Source of the DNA: Izhakiella australiensis
GTDB lineage: Bacteria > Pseudomonadota > Gammaproteobacteria > Enterobacterales > Enterobacteriaceae
Direction: 5' to 3'
Assembly: GCF_002006995.1 (NCBI RefSeq)
Contig: NZ_MRUL01000022.1
Span: forward strand, 1-64,000
DNA: 64,000 nucleotides
Part shown: positions 37,097 through 47,272 of the stretch, piece by piece
Numbering within the stretch: position 1 is the first letter of the stretch
Layout: each line of letters opens with the position of its first letter
Notes under the pieces: generated by a model
What the model saw: the letters and a program-made list of their open reading frames with translations, nothing else
Databases searched by the model: none
Told to the model about the DNA's origin: nothing
Translations under genes and position numbers: made by a program

Positions 37097-38233
37097 TCAT
37101 TTGCCGTCGCGTCGCGCAGGCCACACCAACATGCCCGCCACGATCAGCGTAACGCCAGCTACGTACAGCGCAGGCTCCAGGCGGTGAGTCAGTAACGTCG
37201 ATAGCGCTGATAGCATCGGCCCCACCAGCTGACCAACGGCATACCCGGTGGTTAACAGTCCTGCCAGATAGCGGGTATGCAGCGGCGCCAGCTCGCGGCC
37301 AACCTGTAGCGAAAGCTGTACCACGCAGAGGAAGCCGCCGCCCACCAGTACCGCGCCGAGGATCAGGCCGTCGATACCGGATAATATTTCCGGACAAAAT
37401 ACCCCCAACGCCTGCGCCCAAAGCGCCAGCGCCAATCGCCGGTTAGTGGTTGAAAGATGGCGGGTAATGATGCCAAGCACAATCCCCAGTACCGCCGCGC
37501 CGCCGAATACCGGCCAGACGTATTGGGCAAATAAACTGTGGGGAAAGCGCGATGCCGCCATCTGCGAGAGAAAAGTGGCGGGTAAGATATAGCCAAAGCC
37601 GGCGAGGCTGTAACTCCACACCAGCCGTTTTAATTCCGGCGTCAGCTTCAGCGGCGCAGGCGCGCTTTCCGGCCGGTGCAATTCCCCTTTGCCAGGCAGA
37701 TTATGGCTGATGCTAAGCGCCAACAGCAGCGCCAGTATGCCGTAGGCACACCATGCCCAACCGGCGTTAACCTGCCAGTGATGCAGCAACACCGCCAGGA
37801 TACCGCTAAGAAAGATGCCGGTTCCTGGTCCGGCAAATACCGCCGCGCTCAGTCCCGGACGCCGGGCTTTAATCAGTTGCTCATTACTCCAGGCGGCAAC
37901 CAGCACCATCGCCCAGCCGCTTGCCCAGCCAATAACAAAGCGGATAAGGCTATGCAGCAGCGGACCACCGGCCAGCGCCGAGAGCAACGTCAACAGCACT
38001 GCCCCCCACAGGCCAGCCTTAAGACGCCCCTCAACCCAGCGCGTGGCGCGCATTGCGTTCCATGAACCACACAGATACCCCAGGTAGTTAAGTGCCGCCA
38101 CCAGCGCCGCGCTGGTAAGCGTTAGCTGATGCTGATTAATCATTAAGGGTACCTGCGGCGTAAAAGCAAAACGGCCGATCCCCATTGCCACCACCAGGGT
38201 GAGAAACGCGCTGATTGCTACCCGCAGTGCCAT
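37097..38233 (-). CDS. YbfB/YjiJ-family MFS transporter
   Basis: A 12-TM major facilitator of about 378 residues. The N-terminus carries the family signature MGIGRFAFTPQVPLM (about 17-31) and LNYLGYLCGSWNA. The ATG at 38233 has GGAGTGAAT upstream; an open extension of 29 codons upstream has no ribosome site and runs into the LysR promoter. It is divergent from the LysR regulator next door with 132 bp between, so it is the probable target gene. The substrate is unknown; family members are seldom characterised. This pair is absent from the E. coli locus between folE and yeiG, so it is an insertion in this lineage or a loss in the other. Confidence 0.88.
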   Translation of the reverse strand: MALRVAISAFLTLVVAMGIGRFAFTPQVPLMINQHQLTLTSAALVAALNYLGYLCGSWNAMRATRWVEGRLKAGLWGAVLLTLLSALAGGPLLHSLIRFVIGWASGWAMVLVAAWSNEQLIKARRPGLSAAVFAGPGTGIFLSGILAVLLHHWQVNAGWAWCAYGILALLLALSISHNLPGKGELHRPESAPAPLKLTPELKRLVWSYSLAGFGYILPATFLSQMAASRFPHSLFAQYVWPVFGGAAVLGIVLGIITRHLSTTNRRLALALWAQALGVFCPEILSGIDGLILGAVLVGGGFLCVVQLSLQVGRELAPLHTRYLAGLLTTGYAVGQLVGPMLSALSTLLTHRLEPALYVAGVTLIVAGMLVWPARRDGK

Positions 38234-38247
38234 ATTCACTCCTCGAC

Positions 38248-38259
38248 TACAATGTTGTA
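38248..38259. promoter_or_regulatory. Palindrome in the MFS/LysR divergent promoter
   Basis: TACAATGTTGTA is a dyad of two 5-bp arms around TG, 14 bp before the MFS start codon. It contains the T-N10-A pattern of LysR-type sites. It could be the regulator's binding site, though its closeness to the MFS ribosome site would favour repression. The evidence is the sequence symmetry only. Confidence 0.4.
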
Positions 38260-38365
38260 AGACTTTTTTATTGTTTGCCGTTTTCGGCTTGCGACCATCA
38301 TCTAACAAAGATATGCTCACACAAAGTGAATAATTCTAAGCAACTTAATCACGATAAAAGAACAC

Positions 38366-39274
38366 ATGGATCTGATACAACTACGTATGTTCTGTACGGT
38401 CGCGGAGACCGGCTCGCTGGCGCGAGCTGCACAAGCGCTGCATCGCGTCCCGTCTAATCTGACAACGCGCCTGCGCCAGCTGGAGCAGGAGCTTGGCGCC
38501 GACTTATTTATCCGTGAAAAGCAGCGCATCAGGCTATCGCCGGTTGGCTATAATTTCCTTAACTATGCCCGGCGCATTCTGGCGTTAAGCGATGAAGCGC
38601 TGAATATGGCCCATAGCGGCGATCCCAGCGGCCAGTTTGCCCTCGGCTCGATGGAGAGTACCGCCGCCACCCGCCTTCCCACGCTCCTTGCGACCTATCA
38701 TCAGCGCTACCCGCAAGTAAACCTGTCGTTAATTACCGGGACGTCTGAAGAAATTACCGAACGGGTACGGGTCGGTACCCTGGCCGCAGCGCTGGTTCAC
38801 GGCCCGGTGGACGCTGATGAACTTCACAGCTGCGTGGCGTTCAATGAGGAGCTGGTACTGATCTCCTGTGCCGGCTTTCCTGATATTAAAAGCCCTGCCG
38901 GTGCGGCGAATCAGACGCTATTTTCCTTTCGTCAGGGCTGCTCTTACCGCAAACAGCTGGAAAACTGGTTTAAACACGCCAATGTACAGCATGGCACGAT
39001 AATGGAAATACATTCCTATCACGCGCTGCTGGCCTGCGTCGCCAGCGGGGCCGGACTGGCAATTATTCCCGCCAGCGTATTACAGCAATTGCCCGGCAGC
39101 GAACGGGTAAAAACGCACCCGCTGCCTGAGGAGATCCGCCAGGGCATTACCTGGCTTATCTGGCGCCGTGAAGCTTTCACCCCCAATGTAAAGGCGCTGA
39201 AGTTTCTGATTATCGAGCTTTTTGACCAGCAAACCGCAGAAGAAGCCGACGAGTCTTTCGTCGACCTCAGCTAG
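38366..39274 (+). CDS. LysR-family transcriptional regulator (PtrR/YneJ-like)
   Basis: A 302-residue LysR regulator. The winged helix is MFCTVAETGSLARAAQALHRVPSNLTTRLRQLE (about 8-40), followed by a linker and a two-lobed effector domain. The RVPSNLTTRLRQLE segment resembles E. coli PtrR (YneJ), the putrescine-utilisation regulator, as do the SYR(R/K) and ESYHA(M/L)LACV(I/A) blocks in the sensor domain. The effector may therefore be an amine or aldehyde, but this is inference. It is divergent from the MFS gene and lies 47 bp before frmA on the same strand. It could regulate either. Confidence 0.88.
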   Translation: MDLIQLRMFCTVAETGSLARAAQALHRVPSNLTTRLRQLEQELGADLFIREKQRIRLSPVGYNFLNYARRILALSDEALNMAHSGDPSGQFALGSMESTAATRLPTLLATYHQRYPQVNLSLITGTSEEITERVRVGTLAAALVHGPVDADELHSCVAFNEELVLISCAGFPDIKSPAGAANQTLFSFRQGCSYRKQLENWFKHANVQHGTIMEIHSYHALLACVASGAGLAIIPASVLQQLPGSERVKTHPLPEEIRQGITWLIWRREAFTPNVKALKFLIIELFDQQTAEEADESFVDLS

Positions 39275-39291
39275 TTTATTGTCGTCACTGA

Positions 39292-40443
<1,152 letters not shown>

Positions 40444-40455
40444 TCAGGAGCAATC

Positions 40456-41295
40456 ATGAGCACCCTGGAATTACTGGAAGATCACCGTCTGTTTGGCGGC
40501 TGGCAGCAGCGCTATCGCCACTATTCTGCCAGCCTGAACTGTCCGATGACTTTCAGTATCTTTCTGCCGGAACCGCGCGGCGCCAAGCCGCCACCGGCGC
40601 TTTATTGTCTGGCGGGCCTGACCTGTACAGATGAGAACTTCAGTAGCAAAAGCGGCGCTCAGCGCGTCGCCCAGCAGCTGGGTATCCTGCTGGTAATGCC
40701 GGATACCAGCCCGCGCGGCGAGGGGATTGTTGACGATGAAGGTTACGATCTCGGTCAGGGCGCAGGGTTTTATCTTAATGCGACCCAGGCTCCCTGGAAC
40801 GCACATTTCAGGATGTATGATTACATTCAGTCCGAGCTGCCGCAGCTGATCCGGGATAATTTTGGCGTCGGTGAGCGCCAGGCGATTATGGGGCATTCGA
40901 TGGGCGGCCACGGAGCGTTAATGCTGGCGTTGCGTAATCCAGGCCAGTTCACGTCGGCTTCAGCCTTTGCGCCTATCGTTAACCCTTGCGAAGTCCCCTG
41001 GGGCCAAAAAGCATTCCGGGCCTATCTGGGAGAGGATGAAACGCAATGGTATCAGTATGACAGCTGTAACCTGCTGCTGCGGGCTGAACATCAGCTGCCA
41101 ATACTGATCGATCAGGGCGACAGCGATCAGTTTCTCGCTGATCAGCTACAGCCGGAGCGACTGGAAGCTATCGCCAGTGAAAAGAATTTTCCACTGACTC
41201 TGCGCGTTCAGCCCGGTTACGACCACAGCTATTTCTTTATCAGCAGCGTAGTGGAAGACCACCTGCGCTTTCACGCGCAATATCTGTTTGACTGA
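40456..41295 (+). CDS. yeiG: S-formylglutathione hydrolase
   Basis: Serine esterase that hydrolyses S-formylglutathione to formate and glutathione. The esterase-D fold shows the nucleophile elbow GHSMGGHGA (about 146-154) with Ser148, and the active-site Asp and His in [10 protein letters not shown] (Asp about 221-224) and GYDHSYFF. The [21 protein letters not shown] segment near 50-70 is family-specific. Length is 279. The name yeiG follows the E. coli order next to folE/yeiB, where the gene is alone; here it is paired with frmA and would also answer to frmB. The ATG is preceded by CAGGAG. Confidence 0.95.
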   Translation: MSTLELLEDHRLFGGWQQRYRHYSASLNCPMTFSIFLPEPRGAKPPPALYCLAGLTCTDENFSSKSGAQRVAQQLGILLVMPDTSPRGEGIVDDEGYDLGQGAGFYLNATQAPWNAHFRMYDYIQSELPQLIRDNFGVGERQAIMGHSMGGHGALMLALRNPGQFTSASAFAPIVNPCEVPWGQKAFRAYLGEDETQWYQYDSCNLLLRAEHQLPILIDQGDSDQFLADQLQPERLEAIASEKNFPLTLRVQPGYDHSYFFISSVVEDHLRFHAQYLFD

Positions 41296-41373
41296 AACGG
41301 CGCCCGCTGCCAGGCGCTGGTTCACGCTATCGCGCAGACGTCAGCCCAGCCGTCACGGCGCGATAGCGACATA

Positions 41374-41404
41374 AACGCCCCGGCTGGCAATCAGCCGGGG
41401 CGTT
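41374..41404. terminator. 13-bp perfect hairpin at end of frmA-yeiG and ABC module
   Basis: AACGCCCCGGCTG (41374-41386) and CAGCCGGGGCGTT (41392-41404) form a perfect stem with loop GCAAT. It lies 78 bases behind yeiG and overlaps the last codons of the convergent ATPase gene. It may serve as terminator for the plus-strand unit. Only TT-C follows, so strength is uncertain. Confidence 0.65.
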
Positions 41405-42176
41405 CAACCAGCCCATCGATAAACACCTGTGGTATTCCCCGACTACAGCATTCAATCCGGCTGTTAACGCCGTAGGTGCGTGCAAGATTTTTCGCAGTGA
41501 TAACCTGCCCGGGTTCGCCGCTATCGATCAGCTCGCCGTTGAGCAGCATCAGCACGTGCTCACCGTGGCGCAGGGCGATATTGATATCGTGCACCACCAC
41601 CACGGTAACGATATTACGCTGGCGGGTTTCGCGCGTAACCAGGTCCATGACGTGAAACTGATAATTCAGATCCAGCGCGCTTAGCGGTTCATCCAGCAGC
41701 AATAATTCTGGCCGGCGAATTAATGACTGCGCCAGCCCCACCAGCTGCTTCTGCCCGCCGGATAACTGGTCCAGGTAGCTCAGCGCCAGATGAGCAATGC
41801 CCAGTTGTTCAAGCAGCGCCATCACTTCGGCTTCTGCAGCGCTGCTCGCCTTACCCGCCGAGGCCTGGCGGGCAACCAGAACCGACTCCAGCACGTGCAA
41901 ATGTACCCCGGCTGGCAGCGACTGCGGTAAATAAACCACGCGCTCGCTGCGACGGGCAAAAGACTGCGCCTGCAGCTCCTCGCCGTTTAGCCACAGCTGC
42001 CCCTGCGCGCGATTCAGTCCGGCCAGCGCGCGCAGCAGGGTCGATTTTCCACAGCCATTTGGTCCCAGCAGAACGGTGATTTTGCCACGCGGCAGCGCAG
42101 GCACCGTCAGGTTGTCGATTACCTGACGCTTTGCATAGCCGGTGCTGAAATTGCAAACCCTGAGCCCCTGGGTCAT
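41391..42176 (-). CDS. FecE/BtuD-type iron-siderophore ABC ATP-binding protein
   Basis: Cytoplasmic ATPase of a ferric-siderophore or cobalamin type importer, 261 residues. It has Walker A GPNGCGKST, signature LSGGQKQLV and Walker B LLLLDEPLSALD. It follows the permease gene with a 4-base ATGA overlap, so the two form a unit. Its last codons form half of a strong hairpin shared with the convergent yeiG transcript. No periplasmic binding protein or TonB receptor is adjacent, so it depends on components elsewhere. The transported compound is unknown. Confidence 0.9.
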   Translation of the reverse strand: MTQGLRVCNFSTGYAKRQVIDNLTVPALPRGKITVLLGPNGCGKSTLLRALAGLNRAQGQLWLNGEELQAQSFARRSERVVYLPQSLPAGVHLHVLESVLVARQASAGKASSAAEAEVMALLEQLGIAHLALSYLDQLSGGQKQLVGLAQSLIRRPELLLLDEPLSALDLNYQFHVMDLVTRETRQRNIVTVVVVHDINIALRHGEHVLMLLNGELIDSGEPGQVITAKNLARTYGVNSRIECCSRGIPQVFIDGLVERPG

Positions 42177-43252
42177 ATGCTTGCCCTGTAACGCAAAATA
42201 ATAGCCAGAAAGAAAGGAATACCTATCAGCGAGGTGACGATGCCCACCGGCATAATCACGCCGGGAAGCAGGTTTTTTGCCGCCACCGATGCCAGTGAAA
42301 GCACCAGTGCGCCAGTCAGCGCGCTGGCAGGCAAGTAATAGCGGTGGTCTTCGCCAAACAGCAGGCGAGCAATATGGGGAGCAACCAGGCCAATAAAGCC
42401 GACCGGGCCGACAAAGGCCACCGCCAGCGCCGACAGGATACTGATGCGCAGTAAAGTCCCCAGTCGCAGCCGGCGCACGTTTATGCCAAAGCTGGCAGCG
42501 CGATCCTCACCGAGGCGCAGCGCGGTAAGCTTCCAGGCATTAAGCATGCTCCACGGCATCAGAATGGCCAGCGCCATGGCCAGCACCGCCAGCTTTTGCC
42601 ACGACGCCCGCGCCAGGCTGCCCATGGTCCAGAACACCAGGCCTTGCAGGGTGTCTTCATTTGCAATGAACTGCATCATTGAGACCAGCGCATTAAAGGT
42701 AAAAACCAGCGCAATGCCGAACAGCACCACCCCGGCGGTCGCCACTCGCGTCCAGCGGGTTACGGCATCGAGCATCACGGCGGCAAGCAGAGCAAATAAA
42801 AAGGCGTTGACTGAAATAACCCAGCGATCGGGTATACCAGGAAGCGTAATACCCGCAACGATAGCCAGCGCGGCGCCGAAGGCCGCCGCGGAAGACACGC
42901 CCAGGGTAAAGGGGCTGGCGAGCGGATTATTCAGAATGGTTTGCATCTCGGCACCTGCCAGCCCCAGCGCCATACCTACCACAACCGCCATTAACGCGTA
43001 GGGCAGACGAATATCCCACACGATCAGCCTGGCGCTGGGATCGGCCTGCGCCGGATTAAACAGCGTATCGGCCAGAGCGTGAAACGTCAGTCCCGCAGGG
43101 CCAAGGATGAAATCCAGCGCCATCGAAGCCAGGATCGCCAGCAACAAAAGCAGCATCAGGCCAAGACGTCGACGCAACAATTGATGATAGCGGCTGATTT
43201 CGTCAGTTGAGGTTCCGGTTTGCAGCAGCGCGGCAGATGGCCTGAAGCCCAT
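42173..43252 (-). CDS. FecCD/BtuC-type iron-siderophore ABC permease
   Basis: Polytopic permease (359 residues, about ten TM) of the FecCD family. The hallmark blocks are WDIRLPYALMAVVVGMALGLAGAEMQTILNNPLASPFTLGVS (about 79-120) and the coupling-helix region VGPVGFIGLVAPHIARLLFGEDHRYYLPASAL. The N-terminal 25 residues are hydrophilic. As one permease gene with one ATPase it would work as a homodimer with a binding protein. No such gene precedes it; the 230-bp upstream spacer holds only the lysP terminator and short repeats of CGGACAGCG. In E. coli this position between yeiG and lysP is taken by cirA, another iron-uptake gene. Confidence 0.9.
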   Translation of the reverse strand: MGFRPSAALLQTGTSTDEISRYHQLLRRRLGLMLLLLLAILASMALDFILGPAGLTFHALADTLFNPAQADPSARLIVWDIRLPYALMAVVVGMALGLAGAEMQTILNNPLASPFTLGVSSAAAFGAALAIVAGITLPGIPDRWVISVNAFLFALLAAVMLDAVTRWTRVATAGVVLFGIALVFTFNALVSMMQFIANEDTLQGLVFWTMGSLARASWQKLAVLAMALAILMPWSMLNAWKLTALRLGEDRAASFGINVRRLRLGTLLRISILSALAVAFVGPVGFIGLVAPHIARLLFGEDHRYYLPASALTGALVLSLASVAAKNLLPGVIMPVGIVTSLIGIPFFLAIILRYRASI

Positions 43253-43446
43253 GGTTCATTCGCCTGTAATTAACTGAACGCCGGGGTTTCCGGACGCCAG
43301 GGAAATCTGATTATATTCACCTGGCTTGTCATACGGACAGCGGCCAGCAAAATAGTGCCGGCGGATAGTATCACCCGGACAGCGGTGTCGCTGCCAGATT
43401 ATCAGGACGGTAATTGTAAAAGTTAGCGCGGACAGGTAACGATAAA

Positions 43447-43470
43447 AAAAGCATCCATCAGGATGCTTTT
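43447..43470 (-). terminator. Rho-independent terminator of lysP
   Basis: AAAAGCATCC (43447-43456) and GGATGCTTTT (43461-43470) form a 10-bp stem with loop ATCA. On the minus strand a run of seven T follows. It lies 13 bp beyond the lysP stop codon. Confidence 0.85.
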
Positions 43471-43482
43471 CAACGCATGCAA

Positions 43483-44955
43483 TCAGCTTTTTTTACTGAT
43501 GCCGGGAAATTCCATTTCGCTGTACTTAATAAAGTGTGTTTTGCGTACCAGCTTGTAGCCGAACCATATCACCAGAAACAGTGGAATGCCGATGTAGGTT
43601 GCAGCCACTCCGTACCAGTCGATGCGCTCCTGAAGAAACGCCTCATAGTTCTGACCAAGGGTGATGGCTAAACACAACACAAAGGCAAAGACAGGCCCCA
43701 GCGGAAAGAGAGACGAACGGTATGGCAGAGCGGCCAGATCGTGGCCCTGTGCCACATAGCCGTTACGGAAGCGGTAATGGCTGATAGCAATCCCCAACCA
43801 GGCAATGAAGCCCGTCATGCCGGAGGTATTTAACAGCCAGAGGTAAACGGTCTGATTGCCAAACATTGAGCTAAAAAAGCACAGCCCGGCGACCACTGTT
43901 GTGGCATACAACGCGTTGCGTGGCACGCCCCCCGCCGACAGCCGGGCAAAGATGCGCGGCGCTTTTCCTTCCTTCGCCAGGGTATAGAGCATACGCGTGG
44001 AGGCATACATGCCGGAGTTACCCGCCGACAGCACGGCGGTCAGGATAACCGCATTCATCACCGCTGCGGCGGACAGCAATCCGGCATGGCGGAATACCAG
44101 GGTGAACGGACTGACGCTGATATCTTTCACATCGTTGCGCAGCAGACTGGGGTCGGTATACGGAATGATCAGGCTGATAATCAGAATGGCGAAAATATAA
44201 AACAGCAAAATGCGCCAGAATACCTGGCGAACCGCACGGGGAATATTTTTCGCCGGATCTTCAGACTCACCGGCCGCGATGCCGATCAGTTCGGTTCCCT
44301 GAAAAGAGAAACCAACGATCATCGCCACGCCGATCATGGAAGCGAAACCACCGACAAAGGGGGCGTCGCCGACCTGCCAGTTATGCCAGCCTGCGTTTTC
44401 AGCGCCGTGTAAAATACCCCAAATCATCAGCGTGCCGACCACGATAAAGATCACCACCGTGGCGACTTTAATCAGAGAAAACCAGTATTCGGCTTCGCCG
44501 AAACCTTTCACCGAAATGTAGTTCAGCAGGAACATCAAACCGAGAAACAGCGCACTCCAGATCCAACCAGGACTATCCGGAAACCAGTAGCTCATCACCA
44601 GCTGTGAAGCAACCAAATCCACCGCAATCGTCACCGCCCAGTTGTACCAGTAGTTCCAGCCCAGCGCGAAGCCAAAGCCCTCTTCCACATACATTGCGCC
44701 ATAGGTGGAAAACGAACCGGATACCGGCATAAATGCCGCAAGTTCGCCGAGGCTGGTCATCAGGCAATAGACCATCAGTCCAATCAGCGCGTAAGACAGT
44801 AAGGCACCACCCGGACCTGCCTGCGAAATGGTTGCCCCGGAGGCGACAAATAAGCCCGTGCCGATAGATCCGCCAATGGCGATCATGGTCAGATGGCGGG
44901 CTTTAAGTTCGCGACGTAACGTTGTCGATTCTGTTGTATTTGTATTTTCAACCAT
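43483..44955 (-). CDS. lysP: Lysine-specific permease
   Basis: Proton-coupled lysine importer of the amino acid-polyamine-organocation family; in E. coli it also holds the regulator CadC inactive. The 490-residue protein has 12 TM. The TM1 signature is MIAIGGSIGTGLFVASG (about 24-40), and the QGTELIGIAAGESEDPAKNIPRAVRQVFWRI stretch is almost the same as in E. coli LysP. The ATG at 44955 is chosen by alignment; an open upstream extension of 15 codons has no homology. No strong ribosome site is seen at either. It is the only gene of its unit. Confidence 0.96.
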   Translation of the reverse strand: MVENTNTTESTTLRRELKARHLTMIAIGGSIGTGLFVASGATISQAGPGGALLSYALIGLMVYCLMTSLGELAAFMPVSGSFSTYGAMYVEEGFGFALGWNYWYNWAVTIAVDLVASQLVMSYWFPDSPGWIWSALFLGLMFLLNYISVKGFGEAEYWFSLIKVATVVIFIVVGTLMIWGILHGAENAGWHNWQVGDAPFVGGFASMIGVAMIVGFSFQGTELIGIAAGESEDPAKNIPRAVRQVFWRILLFYIFAILIISLIIPYTDPSLLRNDVKDISVSPFTLVFRHAGLLSAAAVMNAVILTAVLSAGNSGMYASTRMLYTLAKEGKAPRIFARLSAGGVPRNALYATTVVAGLCFFSSMFGNQTVYLWLLNTSGMTGFIAWLGIAISHYRFRNGYVAQGHDLAALPYRSSLFPLGPVFAFVLCLAITLGQNYEAFLQERIDWYGVAATYIGIPLFLVIWFGYKLVRKTHFIKYSEMEFPGISKKS

Positions 44956-45092
44956 ATAAAAACGCTGTTCAAAGTAAAAAATAGGGCGCGATTGTATCAA
45001 AGCGCCCCGGCTGGCATAGCACTAACACCGGGTTATTAGATAGCTTCATGATCGGCAAACAGTTATAAGATCTTTGCGTGGCAAAAAGCGGC

Positions 45093-45968
45093 TTATGCTT
45101 CAGGAGTGTAGCTGAGAAAACGCTCCAGCGCCGTCGACAGGTGCTTCTGCCGGTGGTGGATGCGATACAAGGTGCGCTTGAGCTGCGTCAGCGGCGCCGG
45201 CAACGGAATCTCAACCAGCGTGCCGCTTGCCAGCTGTTCCGCAATAACACGGCGTGACAAACAGCTAATCCCCATCCCGTGCCGGACGGCGTGCTTAATC
45301 GCCTCTGAATTGCCCAGCTCCATCGCCATCTGAAACTGCGGCAGATGCGAGAGCAGCAGATAATCAACAATTTCGCGCGTGCCGGAGCCTTTCTCCCGCA
45401 AAATCCAGGGGGCAGTCGCCAGCGAGGCTAAGGTTGCCGGCTCCCGCAATAACGGCGACTCCGGCGCGGCAAACACCACCAGCACATCCTCAAGCCAGGG
45501 TTGGGAAATCAGCTCTGGCATGTGGCAGGGGCCTTCAATCAGACCAATATCAACGCGGAAATCGACGACCGCGTTGATCACGTCCTGACTATTACCGACG
45601 CTCAGCTCAAGGGGCAGATTAGGATGCTCACGGCGATATTCCGCCAGCATCGCTGGCAATATGTAATTGCCGATGGTGCTGCTGGCATACAGCCGCAGCG
45701 CTCCCTGATCTTCACGGAAAAGTTGCTCTATTTCGCTGGTTTGCTCCAGCAGCGCCACCGCCCGCGGGTACAGCAAGCGGCCATATTCATTAATCACCAG
45801 CCGCTTACCGACACGGTCGAAAAGCTGCACCCCGAGCTGCCCTTCAAGGTCGGCAAGCGCCGCGCTAACCGCTGACTGGGAAAGTGAGAGCATTTGAGAA
45901 GCCTGGGTAGTGGAGCTGCTTTTCAGCACCTCGCAAAAGACTTCCAGCTGGCGCAACGTGATATGCAT
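45093..45968 (-). CDS. yeiE: LysR-family regulator YeiE
   Basis: LysR-type regulator of 291 residues, neighbour and divergent partner of yeiH. In enteric bacteria YeiE has been linked to sulfite sensing and to control of yeiH and motility genes. The helix-turn-helix is [31 protein letters not shown] (about 12-42) and the effector domain follows. The ATG at 45968 aligns with the family start; the upstream open extension of 19 codons is not conserved. A long AT-rich palindrome in the divergent region is the likely binding site. Confidence 0.92.
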   Translation of the reverse strand: MHITLRQLEVFCEVLKSSSTTQASQMLSLSQSAVSAALADLEGQLGVQLFDRVGKRLVINEYGRLLYPRAVALLEQTSEIEQLFREDQGALRLYASSTIGNYILPAMLAEYRREHPNLPLELSVGNSQDVINAVVDFRVDIGLIEGPCHMPELISQPWLEDVLVVFAAPESPLLREPATLASLATAPWILREKGSGTREIVDYLLLSHLPQFQMAMELGNSEAIKHAVRHGMGISCLSRRVIAEQLASGTLVEIPLPAPLTQLKRTLYRIHHRQKHLSTALERFLSYTPEA

Positions 45969-46077
45969 ATGTCCTGATTCCCGCCTCAGTAGCATTGAAG
46001 AGTCGGCTGTGGCCCGCAGCCGCACGGGGATCCCCCCTGCGCCATCTGGCTTACACCATGCTTAACAAGATATTCCG

Positions 46078-46101
46078 ATTGGTTATAACTATATAATCAA
46101 T
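46078..46101. promoter_or_regulatory. Palindromic LysR-type site between yeiE and yeiH
   Basis: ATTGGTTATA (46078-46087) and TATAATCAAT (46092-46101) form a 24-bp imperfect palindrome with one mismatched pair around ACTA. It is located about 55 bp before the yeiH start and 110 bp before yeiE. Size and place fit a YeiE-binding activator/autorepressor site. Confidence 0.6.
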
Positions 46102-46156
46102 TTTTCTTTTAAACCAGCACAGCGCATTATCGCCCTGATAACAGAGGAGATAAGCG

Positions 46157-47215
46157 ATGGCAGATATCAGCCTGACCAGACATCATCGTGGCGTGGGGCA
46201 TTTTATTCCCGGCCTGATAGTAACCGCATTAATCGCCGCAGTGGCTATCTGGCTCGGCAGGCAACCGTCAGTGGCCAGCTTAGGGCTTGGCGCGCTGACG
46301 CTGGCGATTATCGCTGGCATCATCGCAGGCAATACGTTCTACCCTTCCCTGCACAAACATTGTGATGGCGGCGTGTTGTTCTCTAAGCAGATATTACTGC
46401 GCGCCGGTATTATTCTTTATGGTTTCCGCCTGACCTTCCAGCAGATCCTTGATGTCGGCGCCAGCGGCATTCTGATTGATATCCTCACCCTGAGCAGCAC
46501 TTTTTTTCTGGCCTGCTGGCTGGGGCGGCGTTTACTTGGGCTGGATCGGGAAACCGCCTGGCTGATTGGTGCAGGCAGCAGCATCTGCGGCGCGGCAGCG
46601 GTGCTGGCTACCGAGCCGGTCATTAAAGCCGAATCGTCAAAGGTGGCCGTGGCGGTGGCCACGGTGGTCATTTTCGGCACCATCGGCATTTTTCTCTATC
46701 CGCTGATGTGGCGCGAATTTGCTCACCTGATACCGGCCATGAACGCGGCGCAATACGGCATTTACACCGGTTCGACCATGCATGAAGTCGCTCAGGTGGT
46801 CGCTGCCGGCCACGCCGTCAGCCCCGAGACGGAAAATACCGCGGTCATTGCAAAAATGCTGCGAGTAATGATGCTGGCGCCCTTTTTAGTGCTGCTGGGT
46901 ATGTGGGTCAGACGCAGCGCGCCGGTGAGCGCAGGAGATAAGCAGCGCATTACCTTCCCCTGGTTTGCCCTGATTTTTGTGCTGGTAGCGCTGTTCAACT
47001 CATTTCATCTGCTGGCGCCGGCGCTGATTAAAAACATCGACAAAGTCGATGACCTGCTGCTGGCAATGGCAATGGCCGCGTTGGGACTGACCACGCATAT
47101 CAGCCAGCTGCGTAAGGCCGGTCTGCGCCCGCTGCTGCTGGGGCTGATGCTGTTTATCTGGCTGATTGTCGGCGGCGGCGCGATTAACCTGCTGATAATG
47201 CATTTGTTGCACTAA
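46157..47215 (+). CDS. yeiH: UPF0324 membrane protein YeiH
   Basis: Inner-membrane protein of 352 residues with about ten TM helices, member of UPF0324 (Cons_hypoth698), a family of putative sulfate or sulfite-linked exporters. Family blocks are LIGAGSSICGAAAVLATEPVIKAESSKVAVAVATVVIFGT (about 133-172) and YGIYTGSTMHEVAQVVAAG (about 198-216). The neighbouring regulator YeiE and known sulfite responses suggest a role in sulfite export, but this is inference. The start ATG is preceded by AGAGGAGATAAG. Confidence 0.93.
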   Translation: MADISLTRHHRGVGHFIPGLIVTALIAAVAIWLGRQPSVASLGLGALTLAIIAGIIAGNTFYPSLHKHCDGGVLFSKQILLRAGIILYGFRLTFQQILDVGASGILIDILTLSSTFFLACWLGRRLLGLDRETAWLIGAGSSICGAAAVLATEPVIKAESSKVAVAVATVVIFGTIGIFLYPLMWREFAHLIPAMNAAQYGIYTGSTMHEVAQVVAAGHAVSPETENTAVIAKMLRVMMLAPFLVLLGMWVRRSAPVSAGDKQRITFPWFALIFVLVALFNSFHLLAPALIKNIDKVDDLLLAMAMAALGLTTHISQLRKAGLRPLLLGLMLFIWLIVGGGAINLLIMHLLH

Positions 47216-47272
47216 GTTCTTCAGTTATGATGGCGGTTTACTTGCTAAACGGCCAGCAACAGGAGAACAGGC

